Of a stretch of 11,167 nucleotides of DNA, positions 1 to 6,763 are shown piece after piece (position 1 is the first letter of the stretch; the number at the start of each line of letters is the position of its first letter). Origin of the DNA: Grifola frondosa. Lineage: Eukaryota > Basidiomycota > Agaricomycetes > Polyporales > Grifolaceae. The position numbers and the translations under genes are program-made. The DNA lies in assembly GCA_001683735.1 (NCBI GenBank), contig LUGG01000068.1, positions 1 through 11,167 on the forward strand, read 5' to 3'. The notes under the pieces are model-generated. The model saw only the letters and a program-made list of their open reading frames with translations. It searched no databases and was not told where the DNA came from.

Positions 1-991
1 AATTAGAATTCTTAAAGCAGGGATGAACACCGGAAGAAAATAAATTAGCTTTTTATGTTTGTTATTTTTCAATATTGATCCTACCTTAATATTAGAACTT
101 TGGACTTTAAATAAAAAGTCGAGTTATAAAATCTTTATTAGTGAAACAAGGTTTAAAAGTTCCCGACAAATAAGAACTTATTCTACATTGTCTTTGCCAA
201 ATAATTATCATAATAATGGAGAAAATCTTTTTAGTAGTGAATCTATATTTAATCAATGGTTAGCAGGTTTGATAGACGGAGATGGTTGTTTTCAATTATC
301 TAAAAAAGGGTATGCTAGTCTAGAAATCGTAATGGAAACAAGAGACAAACATTGTTATATCAAATAAAACAAAGATTTGGTGGTTCGGTTAAATTACGAT
401 CTGGAGTTAATTGGTTAAGATATAGACTACATCATAAATCAGGTTTATTAGCTTTGATAAATGCAGTAAACGGGGAAATAAGAAACCCAGTTAGATTACT
501 TCAATTAAATAAAATTTGTGAAAAGTATAATATTCCATTGATTCAACCTTCAGTTTTAACTTATAATAATGGTTGGTTCTCTGGATTCTTTGATAGTGAT
601 GGTAGTGTTTATTTAAATTTAAAATCCTCTCAAATGTTTATTACTGCATCACAAAAAAATAAATTTATTTTAGATCTTTTATTGGACCTGTACGGTGGAA
701 CTATTTATACTCAAAAAGAAAGTTTCAAATGGGTAGTTTACAAAAAACCAGAAATTATCAAATTATTAGATTATTTTAAACTGTGTCCTTCTAGATCAGC
801 TAAACATAATCGTTTAAAAGCGATTAATAGATACCATGAACTTAGAGATTTAAAGGCTCATTTAGCAACTGACAATTCTATCTTGGGTAAAGCTTGGAAA
901 AAATTTTTATTGAAATGGGATAAATGGGAAAAAATTGAAAAATAAAGAGATGGTCCAAAATACAAATTTTAATATTTTGTATTAGTATCTA
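1..991 (+). mobile_element. cox1 intron 1, 3' part, group I with LAGLIDADG ORF
   Basis: This is the 3' portion of a group I intron; its 5' end and upstream exon lie outside the window. A group I S element (AAAGAGATGGTCC, 944-956) overlaps the stop of the intron ORF, and the cox1 exon peptide GMVYAM follows about 35 bases later. The ORF ending at S suggests it sits in the loop between the R and S segments, but R is not confidently seen. The exact 3' splice site is uncertain by one or two bases around 991-993: a G-terminated intron would end at 992 or 993, whereas the codon GGT for the Gly before MVYAM is complete at 992-994. Confidence 0.75.
59..945 (+). pseudogene. LAGLIDADG homing endonuclease/maturase of intron 1, one frameshift
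   Basis: This is a two-motif LAGLIDADG protein of the type encoded in mitochondrial group I introns; such proteins cut the intronless allele and some help their own intron fold. Motif 1 is LAGLIDGDG (about residues 70-78) and motif 2 is WFSGFFDSDGS (around 574-606), each with its metal-binding acidic residue. The frame breaks near 354-357: the first part ends in a TAA at 365-367, while the conserved continuation LYQIKQRFGG is read one frame back. One missing T (TGT TTA expected) would restore a single protein of about 295 residues. The 59 start is a TTG after a TAA at 41-43; upstream codons 2-40 are also open, so the true N-terminus may lie outside the window. It may be intact in the organism if the deletion is a sequence error. 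Confidence 0.85.
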
Positions 992-1072
992 GGTATGGTT
1001 TATGCAATGTTCTCAATTGGTATATTAGGATTCTTAGTTTGGTCTCACCATATGTTTTCAGTTGGGCTTGAT
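992..1072 (+). CDS. cox1: cox1 exon (GMVYAM...SVGLD)
   Basis: Part of cytochrome c oxidase subunit 1, the haem-copper catalytic subunit of complex IV in the inner mitochondrial membrane. The 27 codons read [10 protein letters not shown], then [12 protein letters not shown], then SVGLD. This segment contains the conserved WSHHM, whose two histidines correspond to the CuB ligands. The reading frame is intact. The 3' end is set at the T of GAT (1072), as expected for a group I 5' splice site; codon use and peptide then change to intron ORF sequence that continues in the same frame. The next Cox1 residues (VD, then TRAYFTAAT) are found at 2113 and 3261. Confidence 0.95.
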
Positions 1073-1434
1073 GCTTCTCTAAATACACCTTTAGATCCTA
1101 TCAATATAATTAGAAATGCTTTTTTATTAAATAATATTATTCCTATAACTTCGGGTGAGTATGTATCTAATCCTAAAACTTATAAGTATGATGAACGTGA
1201 GATCAGAGAAATATTGTTTGGATCTTTATTAGGAGATGGAAAACTAGAAATGGCCCTTAGATCTAAAAATGCACGGTTTGGTTTTATACAATCTATTAAA
1301 GCTAAAGAATATTTTGTCTCTTTATATTCTATTTTATCTCATTTATGTTCCTCAAATTTTCGAGAATATAGTTATTATGATAAACGAACAGATAAAACAT
1401 ATACTAGTTTAAATTTTTGGACAAAAGCTCTTCC

Positions 1435-1447
1435 TCCCTAACGGGGT
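1435..1447 (-). repeat. dispersed GC-rich element, reverse-complement copy of the 7494-7540 repeat unit
   Basis: TCCCTAACGGGGT is the exact 13-base reverse complement of ACCCCGTTAGGGA, the unit repeated at 7505-7517 and 7517-7529. It lies in a 15-base insertion in the intron 2 endonuclease, between the codons for ALP and CTEF, and supplies the TAA that stops that frame. CCC and GGGG can pair around TAAC as a small hairpin. Confidence 0.75.
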
Positions 1448-1548
1448 ATGTGTACTGAATTTTATTCTATGTTTTATGATGGTAAAGTAAAAAATACCTT
1501 CTAATTTAGATCTTTTAACACCTTTGGCTTTAGCTCACTGGATCTCCG

Positions 1549-1562
1549 CCTAAAGGCAAAGA
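1549..1562. repeat. GC-rich hairpin insertion GCCTAAAGGC
   Basis: An inserted stretch in the second LAGLIDADG motif of the intron 2 endonuclease. It contains GCCT-AA-AGGC, a perfect inverted repeat, followed by AAA before the codons for DGSF. Relatives read LAHWI-x-x-DG here with no insert. Exact boundaries are uncertain by a few bases. It is a second GC-rich insert in the same ORF but not the same unit as the one at 1435. Confidence 0.5.
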
Positions 1563-2112
1563 TGGGTCTTTTACTTCTAGTCGAGGAATCTATCTTTGTA
1601 CTGACTTTTTTTCTTTTTCTGATACTGTCCGTTTACAAAATCACTTAATAAATGTTTTAGATCTACAATGTACTACACACAAAGCTCCAGGTAGATTAGG
1701 TTTATTAGGGCATTATCGAATATATATTAGTGCTAAGAGTTTACCAAAAGTACAAAATTTAGTTTCTAAATATATGGTACCTTCTATGCTTTATAAAATA
1801 GGTCTTTAGTTTAAGTGTAAAGCGTCGTTAATTATAGAAATATAATTTATTATTATTTATCTATATGCGAGAAACTTGTATTTAGGCTATACGAACAAAT
1901 AGCGTTTCGTCAAAATTAGTTTAAAAAGGGTAACTTGCAGGGAATCATTACCACAGAGACTATATGATAAATTCTTATTAATAATTTAATACTTTATATT
2001 GTACTTTAATTGCAAAGTAATTAGTTAAAACTTATGAGATAAGAATAAGAAATAGTCCATAAAATTTAGTAATATTATATATTTTTGTATAAATTTATTA
2101 CTTTTTTTTATG

Positions 2113-2118
2113 GTTGAT
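2113..2118 (+). CDS. cox1: cox1 six-base micro-exon (Val-Asp)
   Basis: GTTGAT supplies the VD that Cox1 needs between GLD (ends 1072) and TRAYFTAAT (starts 3261). Boundaries follow group I rules on both sides: the preceding intron ends in G (2112), the micro-exon ends in T (2118), and the following intron ends in G (3260). The downstream intron ORF continues from GTT GAT in the same frame (ACT TAT ATT GTG), as for other exon-fused intron ORFs in the window. Two codons keep the phase intact. The main doubt is that six bases alone could match by chance; the flanking core motifs of two separate group I introns make chance unlikely. Confidence 0.8.
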
Positions 2119-3181
2119 ACTTATATTGTGTTGTCTGATATGGTAACATATCTTATTATTATTTGGCTATTTGCTGGAAAATTTATTCTTAGAGTAAGTC
2201 CACCTACGGTAAGCGTAGTAGGAAAAATCTTTCACTATAATTTAATTGAATTAATAAAAAATAATACCTTTTTATTTATAAATAGCCAAAAAGGAATATT
2301 AAATTATTTTTTTCGATTAGATAATAAACAATCAGCAGATAATCCGTTAGTGTTATCGACCCAACAAATGGATGACACTAATTGTGAATTCGACTTTGAT
2401 AAACAGCTACAACTAATTTCTGAAGATTTTTTAATTTCAGATCATTTAAAGAAACACAATAAACCTCAAAATGATGAGGAATTAGGTTATTATTTAGCTG
2501 GTTTAATTGAGGGCGATGGATACATAGAAGACCATAGAGTTGAAATAGCTTTTCATATGGATGATATTAGTTCTGCTTATTATATTAAAAAAGAATAGGT
2601 TATGGAAGTGTTCTCTTTTTAAAAAAAAAAATTCCGTTAGATATGTTTTACGGCATAAAGTTGGTTTAGAAATAATATTTTCATTGATTAATGGTAAATT
2701 ATTAGGTCAACATAAAATAGATCAATTAATTAAACACAAATATGATGTTAAATTTGGAAAATCTATTTTACCTAAAGCTAATTTTTATCTTTTAAAAAAC
2801 CATTGGCTAGCTGGATTTGCAGACGCAGATGGTTCTTTTGGTATATTTCTTAACAAAAGTAAAACACATAAAACCGGATTTAATATAATATTGACTTTTA
2901 GAATTAAACAAAAATATCCTGAATTGCTAAATTTAATACAAAAAGCTTTAGGTGGTCACGTTTATCATTTTAATGATAATATGTATAGTTATAGTTCAAC
3001 TAATTTTAAAGTTGCTTATAATGTTGTTAACTATTTTGATAATTTTCATTTATTAAATGCTAGTAAATATATTAATTATTTAAAATGGCGTAAAGTTTAT
3101 CGCATCATTCAACGTAAGGAACATTTAACCTTAGAAGGGTTAAATAAAATTAGAAAACTAAAGGGTTATCTCAGAGACTAA
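2119..3181 (+). pseudogene. LAGLIDADG endonuclease/maturase of intron 3, two A-run frameshifts
   Basis: The frame is open from the micro-exon to a TAG at 2596-2598. Motif 1, YYLAGLIEGDGYIE, is at about 2489-2530. The rest (VRYVLRHKVG..., motif 2 HWLAGFADADGSFGIF at about 2800-2850, end at TAA 3179-3181) is in another frame. Two single-base losses explain the break: one A missing from the A6 run at 2587-2592 (KKRIGYGS is then read), and one A missing from the A11 run at 2621-2631. With both restored the protein is about 354 residues, both motifs keep their acidic residues, and the ORF ends just before the S element. The N-terminal 120 residues overlap the P and Q core. Homopolymer position makes sequence error as likely as true decay. 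Confidence 0.85.
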
Positions 3182-3260
3182 CACGCCAAACTCCTAGACT
3201 CCTAGGATGAAGATATAGTCCAATTAACTATGCCTATTTAAATTAATAGTGTAGTTTTTG
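2119..3260 (+). mobile_element. cox1 intron 3, group I with LAGLIDADG ORF over its core
   Basis: A 1142-nt group I intron. The P element is TTGCTGGAAAATT (2171-2183), the Q element AATCAGCAGAT (within 2329-2345), and the S element GAAGATATAGTCC (3209-3221). R is not clearly recognised. P and Q lie inside the exon-fused reading frame, so the same bases serve as ribozyme core and as codons. Just before S is a short direct repeat, CTCCTAG at 3191-3197 and 3199-3205. The intron ends in G before ACA AGA GCA. Confidence 0.85.
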
Positions 3261-3286
3261 ACAAGAGCATATTTCACAGCTGCTAC
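3261..3286 (+). CDS. cox1: cox1 exon (TRAYFTAA-T)
   Basis: Eight codons plus two bases: ACA AGA GCA TAT TTC ACA GCT GCT AC, encoding TRAYFTAA and the first two bases of a Thr codon completed by A5625. This is the conserved DTRAYFTAAT segment of Cox1. The exon ends AC and is followed at once by GTGCG, the group II 5' signature. Its last six bases, TGCTAC (3281-3286), are complementary to EBS1 at 5317-5322. Confidence 0.95.
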
Positions 3287-4114
3287 GTGCGCCATCTCAT
3301 TATGTATATCGTTAAGGGTAAATCCTTCATCAAAATCCTTTTCTAATGTTAATTCTTTATTAAAAAAAAATTTATCTACAAATACTAATACTTCTTGCAA
3401 GCAAATAACTTTATGGAATAAACAAATTGGTATTAATTCTATGAGTTTTAAACCCAGATTAACAAAAGTGAAAAAATTCTTCTTGAATTAACACCAAGAG
3501 TTAAGAGTATTATTATAGGTTTAATTTTATCAGATGCTTGGCTACAAAAAAGAGGACATTGGAATACTAGAATTGGTTTTAAACAATCTATTATTAATTT
3601 TTCTTATTTGTGGTACATTTACAATGAACTTGGTTATCTATGCTCAGGTTTACCTATGTCTGCTAAAACAGTTACAAGAGGAAAAATTTTTTACAGTGTT
3701 TACTTACAAACTAGACAATTAACATGTTTAAATGAAATTTTTAATTTATTTTATTTAACTATTAATGATCAAATAAAAAAAACAGTTAAACAAGAATTAT
3801 TTTTTTATATGGACTATATGGTTTTAGCTCATTGGATCATGGCTACAAATAATATTCAAAATAATGAGTTACATTTTTATCTAAAAGATTTTTCTATTTC
3901 AGATAAAGTTAGATTAATAAATATACTAATTATTAAATTTAATATTAATTGTATTTTAAAATCTAAAGGAAATTCTCATTATATATGTATACCTAAAAAA
4001 GAAACTAAAAATTTATTTCTTACTTTAACTCCTTATTTATATGATTTTTACAAATGTACTAATCAAAAACGGGCCTTTCAGACATCCTCTTCTCAATTTA
4101 GACTTTTAATTTAG
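3287..4114 (+). pseudogene. LAGLIDADG copy 1 in group II intron, fused to exon, second motif degenerate
   Basis: The exon frame continues across GTGCG for about 60 codons of linker, then hits a TAA at 3489-3491. The endonuclease domain follows one frame back, open from 3452 and starting ILLELTPRVKSII. One A missing from the run at 3471-3476 would fuse the two (VKKILLELTPRV). Motif 1 is IIGLILSDAWL. The position of motif 2 reads VLAHWIMATNN, where active relatives have a DG or DDG after the methionine, so a metal-binding acidic residue seems lost. The tail after TPYLYDF does not match the family's usual PSMLYKLN ending and runs to a TAG at 4112-4114. It may act, if at all, as a maturase-like RNA binder rather than a nuclease; that is inference. 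Confidence 0.75.
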
Positions 4115-4719
4115 AGACCACAATAATTTTACCTCAGAATTTAAAAGATATCTTAATAGGGTTAATTCTAGGGGATTTATATATACAAAAATTAACTAAA
4201 AATGGTAATCCAAATTTACAATTTGAACAAGGTTTAGTTAATAAAGATTATATATTTCATCTCTATGATTTATTTAAAGATTATTGTAATTCTGAACCAA
4301 AAATTTCAGAGCGTAAACCGGATCCTAGAACAAATAAAGTTTATTCTAGAGTTAGATTTAATACATATTATTTACCTTGTTTTAATGAATTATATTCGTT
4401 ATTTTATCCGGAAGGTAAAAAAGTTATTCCTTTAAATATAGGTGAATTATTAACACCTATAGGCTTAGCTTATTGGGCAATGGATGATGGTAATAGAGAT
4501 AGAAATAATTTTATTCTCAATACTAATAGTTATACATTAAATGAAGTAGAATTACTAAGTTCAGTTCTTAAAGAGAAATTTAATTTAGATTGCACTTTGC
4601 AAAAACACAGTAAAGATAAAAATCAATATAGAATAAATATAAGAACTAAATCTGTACCTTTATTTAAAGAGCTAGTTTCACCTTATTTTCATGACTCTAT
4701 GAAATATAAATTAAACTAA
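4102..4719 (+). CDS. LAGLIDADG copy 2 in group II intron, intact
   Basis: An uninterrupted frame follows a TAG at 4099-4101. No ATG precedes the domain; a likely start is ATA at 4123 (an allowed mitochondrial start), giving about 198 residues beginning IILPQNLKDI. Motif 1 is LIGLILGDLYIQK and motif 2 is GLAYWAMDDGNRDRN, both with acidic residues. The ending DSMKYKLN matches the LAGLIDADG_2 family pattern, and the length is normal for a two-motif protein. It overlaps the end of copy 1 by 13 bases in a different frame, so it could be expressed by readthrough or as a fusion rather than from its own start. It is one of the very few endonuclease domains in the window with no visible lesion. Confidence 0.8.
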   Translation, partial: TFNLETTIILPQNLKDILIGLILGDLYIQKLTKNGNPNLQFEQGLVNKDYIFHLYDLFKDYCNSEPKISERKPDPRTNKVYSRVRFNTYYLPCFNELYSLFYPEGKKVIPLNIGELLTPIGLAYWAMDDGNRDRNNFILNTNSYTLNEVELLSSVLKEKFNLDCTLQKHSKDKNQYRINIRTKSVPLFKELVSPYFHDSMKYKLN

Positions 4720-4757
4720 TCTTTATAATTCAAACGGAAAACAGTAGAAATATCAAG

Positions 4758-4832
4758 TTACAGCAAAAATAAGTGTAGGAATAGGTAATAATTTAAAAAA
4801 AAAACCTAATCTAGTTTTTTGCTTTGCTGTAA
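4758..4832. repeat. 10-bp inverted repeat between LAGLIDADG copies 2 and 3
   Basis: TTACAGCAAA (4758-4767) and TTTGCTGTAA (4823-4832) are perfect inverted repeats separated by 55 bases that include an A-rich run. They lie in the roughly 200-base stretch 4720-4924, which holds no gene I can recognise. They could form a subdomain stem of domain I or be a remnant of a duplication junction. Confidence 0.5.
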
Positions 4833-4924
4833 AAAAAGAGGGTGAGAAAGAGGGCCCATTATTTTTAATTTAGTTATTTACAAATAATTTGATTAATCTA
4901 CTATATAAATAATTAAAATTAAAT

Positions 4925-5149
4925 GACGGGAGTAAAAGAGCTAAAGGGCTAGTTTTATGTACTGATAATTTTAGTTTGCAAGAAGTTGTTTTATTGGTAA
5001 ATATTTTAATTCTAAAATTTGATATTAATCCTACTATCCAAAAGGAAAAAAATAAATTTAGAATTTATATAAATGGAAAAAGTTTAATGAAAATTAAACC
5101 ATTTATTCTGCCTTATTTTGTAGATCATTTTTTATATAAAATTAATTAG
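4925..5149 (+). pseudogene. LAGLIDADG copy 3, C-terminal remnant in group II intron
   Basis: An open stretch of 74 codons starts exactly at the DG of a second LAGLIDADG motif (DGSKRAKGLVLCTDNF) and runs to a family-typical end, YFVDHFLYKIN, then TAG at 5147-5149. This is only the second half-domain; the first motif and the N-terminal half are absent. An ATG overlapping the start (4923-4925) is out of frame, fitting a lost G in an ancestral ATG-GAC-GGG. It cannot encode an active endonuclease as read. It is a separate partial copy, since copy 2 has its own complete C-terminus. Confidence 0.75.
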
Positions 5150-5307
5150 TGATGTAAAGCATTTAACTTAGGCAGTAAAGGCTAACTTTACGCTGACAAT
5201 AGCATGTTAAAAAAGGGAGTTTAAACTTTTTAAGTTATTTCACTCTCGAGCTACGATCCCTATGGCTAGGTTAACGAACCCTTACAAATATTTCTAATTA
5301 ATAATGG

Positions 5308-5331
5308 AGTTTAGAAGTAGTAGACTAAACT
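5308..5331 (+). other. EBS1 hairpin of group II intron domain I
   Basis: AGTTTAG (5308-5314) and CTAAACT (5325-5331) form a perfect 7-bp stem around a ten-base loop. In the loop GTAGTA (5317-5322) pairs with the last six bases of the upstream exon, TGCTAC (3281-3286), by five Watson-Crick pairs and one G-U. This is the expected geometry for EBS1-IBS1. It ties the ribozyme at 5150-5624 to the splice site 2 kb upstream. Confidence 0.8.
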
Positions 5332-5421
5332 TAAAAAGGATCAATTTAGAATATAGGGGGCCTAAGGGGATATATATGCGGTATATATAAGAATTTGGGA
5401 TTATCTGAAACTCGGAAGGGT

Positions 5422-5428
5422 TGAGATG
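5422..5428 (+). other. possible 3' strand of the domain I closing helix
   Basis: TGAGATG is complementary over seven bases to CATCTCA (3293-3299), which lies just after the GTGCG intron start. The two positions, immediately inside the 5' end and just before the short domain II-IV region, are where a domain I closing stem should be. Seven bases could match by chance. Confidence 0.5.
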
Positions 5429-5515
5429 ACGGAGTTTCCATATTAGATTAAAGATAAAAAATTTTTTAATTGAAGGGAAACAGAAGGAAATAATATTACA
5501 GTTATTTTCTTTGGA

Positions 5516-5549
5516 AAGCCGTATGATGGGAAACTATCACGTACGGTTT
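5516..5549 (+). other. group II intron domain V (catalytic hairpin)
   Basis: A perfect 34-nt domain V. The lower stem AAGCCGTA/TACGGTTT (5516-5523 with 5542-5549) contains the catalytic AGC triad at 5517-5519. A two-base CG bulge lies on the 3' side (5540-5541). The upper stem TGATGG/CTATCA is capped by a GAAA tetraloop (5530-5533). Every diagnostic part is present, so the catalytic centre looks intact. Confidence 0.95.
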
Positions 5550-5554
5550 GGGAA

Positions 5555-5624
5555 AGGATTTTTTACTAATTTCTACTAAAAAGTATTATTATTTTAGGTA
5601 GTTGGGGTAAATCTTCTATTTCAC
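5555..5624 (+). other. putative domain VI and 3' splice site
   Basis: A stem can form between AGGATTT (about 5555-5561) and AAATCTT (about 5609-5615). Beyond it, A5618 lies seven bases from the intron end AC, the usual distance for the branch-point adenosine. The intervening loop is AT-rich and I did not fold it in detail. Confidence 0.5.
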
Positions 5625-5671
5625 AATGGTAATTGCTGTTCCAACTGGAATAAAAATCTTTTCTTGGTTGT
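5625..5671 (+). CDS. cox1: cox1 exon (MVIAVPTGIKIFSWL)
   Basis: A completes the Thr codon split by the group II intron; then 15 codons read MVIAVPTGIKIFSWL, and the T at 5671 starts a Ser codon finished at 6764-6765. The segment includes the PTGIKIFSW motif of subunit 1 on the K-channel side of the enzyme. The frame is intact. The exon ends in T as required for the following group I intron, and the frame runs on into the intron ORF (SFSFSKRQ). Confidence 0.95.
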
Positions 5672-6455
5672 CATTCTCCTTCAGCAAGAGACAAATGACC
5701 AGCAGAATTATATTAAAAAATAATAGTACTTTAAATCTTCTAGAGAGATTTCCTAGATCAAACATAGAAATTATCTACCTGCTAATAAAAATTGTAAAGC
5801 TATAGTAGTATGGGGTTCAAATTTAACAAGTACAATTAATTACCCTAAATTTACTTCAATAGTCAGACATATGGTGAATATCCCACCTCAACTACAATCA
5901 ATGTTAGGGGGTCTATTAATTTCAGATGCTTGGTTGGAAATAAATAAATCAGGTAATACTAGATTTATGTTTAAACAATCTTTGGCTAATTCTGCATTAG
6001 TGCTTTTTACTTTAAATAGACTTCATCATTTTTGTTCTTCTTATCCAATTATAACAACAACTAAAATACAAAATAAAACATTTAAAGGTATTTGTCTATA
6101 CACTAGATTTTATCCTTGTTTTACGGAACTACATAACATGTTTTATGTAAAAGGGATTAAGGTTGTACCTTTAAATTTATATGAAATAATTGATTATGAA
6201 TTTTTAGCTTATTGGATAATGGGTGATGGCACTAAAGCAGGTAAAGGTCTGTATTTAGAAACACAAAGTTTTACTGTTAAAGATTGTGTTTTTATAATTA
6301 GCGTTTTAACATATAAATTTAATATTAATTGCAATATCCACATGCAAAGAAATCAACCAACTATTTATATTTCAGCTAAGTCTATTTTAAAAATAAGAGC
6401 TAATTTGTTACCTTATTTTATACCATCTATGCTCTACAAATTAAATTTAATATAA
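5672..6455 (+). pseudogene. LAGLIDADG_2-type endonuclease of intron 5, exon-fused, one frameshift
   Basis: The exon frame enters the intron as SFSFSKRQMTSRII and breaks near 5762-5770. The conserved continuation, NYLPANKNCKAIVVWGSN, is one frame away and runs without a stop to TAA 6453-6455. The complete endonuclease domain lies downstream of the break: LQSMLGGLLISDAWLEI is motif 1 and FLAYWIMGDGTKAGK is motif 2, and it ends PSMLYKLNLI. An internal ATG at 5871 (MVNIPPQLQS) would give an intact 194-residue protein on its own. Only the exon-fused leader is affected by the shift, so this endonuclease is probably functional. Confidence 0.85.
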
Positions 6456-6763
6456 TTCTGAAGTGGCAAACTCGAGGGAAATCTCAATTTTAGAAACCGA
6501 ATTTAATTGAGACTATCGTCGAACTAAGTCAATTATTGGGAAACTATCATTGTAAAAGCGTAGAGGCCAGACGCCACATGATCATCTAAGTACAACGTTT
6601 AAAACAATGTATATGAGATTACAAGGAATGGTCCAGTTCACCGGTGACGGTTTTTAGCTTAACAACTAAATAAGGTATAAATAGTATGTTTTAATTTAAT
6701 TCATTTTTATACTGAGAAAATAAGCCTTGCTGTACCTGTGATGGTAAAAGGCTGAACCCTGAG
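5672..6763 (+). mobile_element. cox1 intron 5, group I with LAGLIDADG ORF
   Basis: A 1092-nt group I intron with the ORF in its 5' part and the core after it. R-like GCGTAGAGGCCAGACGCC is at about 6559-6575 and the S element ACAAGGAATGGTCC at 6621-6634. S is followed at once by a small hairpin, CCG-GTGA-CGG (6641-6650), whose GTGA loop is a GNRA tetraloop, typical of P9. The intron ends in G (6763) before CA ACT TTA TAT GGT. Bases 6456-6763 hold the ribozyme core and no gene. Confidence 0.85.

Larger units (their letters stand above)
1073..1809 (+). pseudogene. LAGLIDADG_2-type endonuclease of intron 2, fused to exon, broken by GC insertions
   Basis: The frame runs on from the exon without a stop, giving a Cox1-endonuclease fusion. 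Motif 1 is [12 protein letters not shown] (about 1219-1254); motif 2 is LAHWIS...DGSF, split by an insertion near 1549-1562; the C-terminus ends PSMLYKIGL at 1809. Three lesions are visible. A 15-base insert at 1436-1450, reading CCCTAACGGGGTATG, brings an in-frame TAA at 1439-1441. A frame change occurs in the A run at 1489-1494. A second insert, about 14 bases containing GCCTAAAGGC, separates LAHWIS from the DG of motif 2. Without the inserts the peptide reads ALPCTEFYSMFY, as in relatives. The two inserts look like real GC-rich elements rather than sequence error, so this copy is probably inactive. Confidence 0.85.
1073..2112 (+). mobile_element. cox1 intron 2, group I with LAGLIDADG ORF
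   Basis: A 1040-nt group I intron. The ORF lies in the 5' part (1073-1809) and the ribozyme core follows it: a Q-like AACTTGCAGGGAATC at 1932-1946, R at 1951-1966 (CCACAGAGACTATATG) and S at 2047-2058 (AAGAAATAGTCC). The ends obey group I rules: the 5' exon ends in T (1072) and the intron ends in G (2112). The noncoding part 1810-2112 holds the core and an AT-rich tail. I did not find a convincing P1 guide pairing. Confidence 0.85.
3287..5624 (+). mobile_element. cox1 intron 4, group II intron carrying three LAGLIDADG copies
   Basis: A 2338-nt group II intron. It begins GTGCG (3287-3291) and ends AC (5623-5624), with a complete domain V at 5516-5549. EBS1 (5317-5322) pairs with the last six exon bases. 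A seven-base helix, 3293-3299 with 5422-5428, can close domain I just after the 5' end and just before the domain II/III region. The interior 3300-5149 is filled by LAGLIDADG reading frames; no reverse transcriptase motif (such as YADD) is seen, and domain IV is very short. Group II introns with LAGLIDADG ORFs are known from fungal rRNA genes, where the ORF sits in domain III or IV. Here the block appears to lie in domain I. No group I core motif was found inside, so a simple group I/II twintron is not supported. Confidence 0.85.

Noticed and set aside
355..2631. Programmed ribosomal frameshifting at A or T runs to express the intron proteins.
   Set aside because: The breaks are at unrelated sites without a common slippery heptamer, and the same kind of loss occurs in cox1 exon sequence at non-homopolymer sites (TG, GG), so error is simpler.
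2561..2640. Separate start for the second half of the intron 3 protein in the 2561 frame.
   Set aside because: The leading residues do not match the family; the conserved GYGSV stretch is in another frame and two one-base losses explain the break better.
3534..3722. Open frame of 62 codons in the group II intron.
   Set aside because: It is an overlapping-frame shadow of LAGLIDADG copy 1, which has the family motifs.
3287..5624. Twintron: a group I intron nested inside the group II intron, explaining the LAGLIDADG block.
   Set aside because: No convincing R (AGAGACTA) or S (ATAGTCC) element was found between 3300 and 5150, while every group I intron in the window with its 3' end present has at least S.
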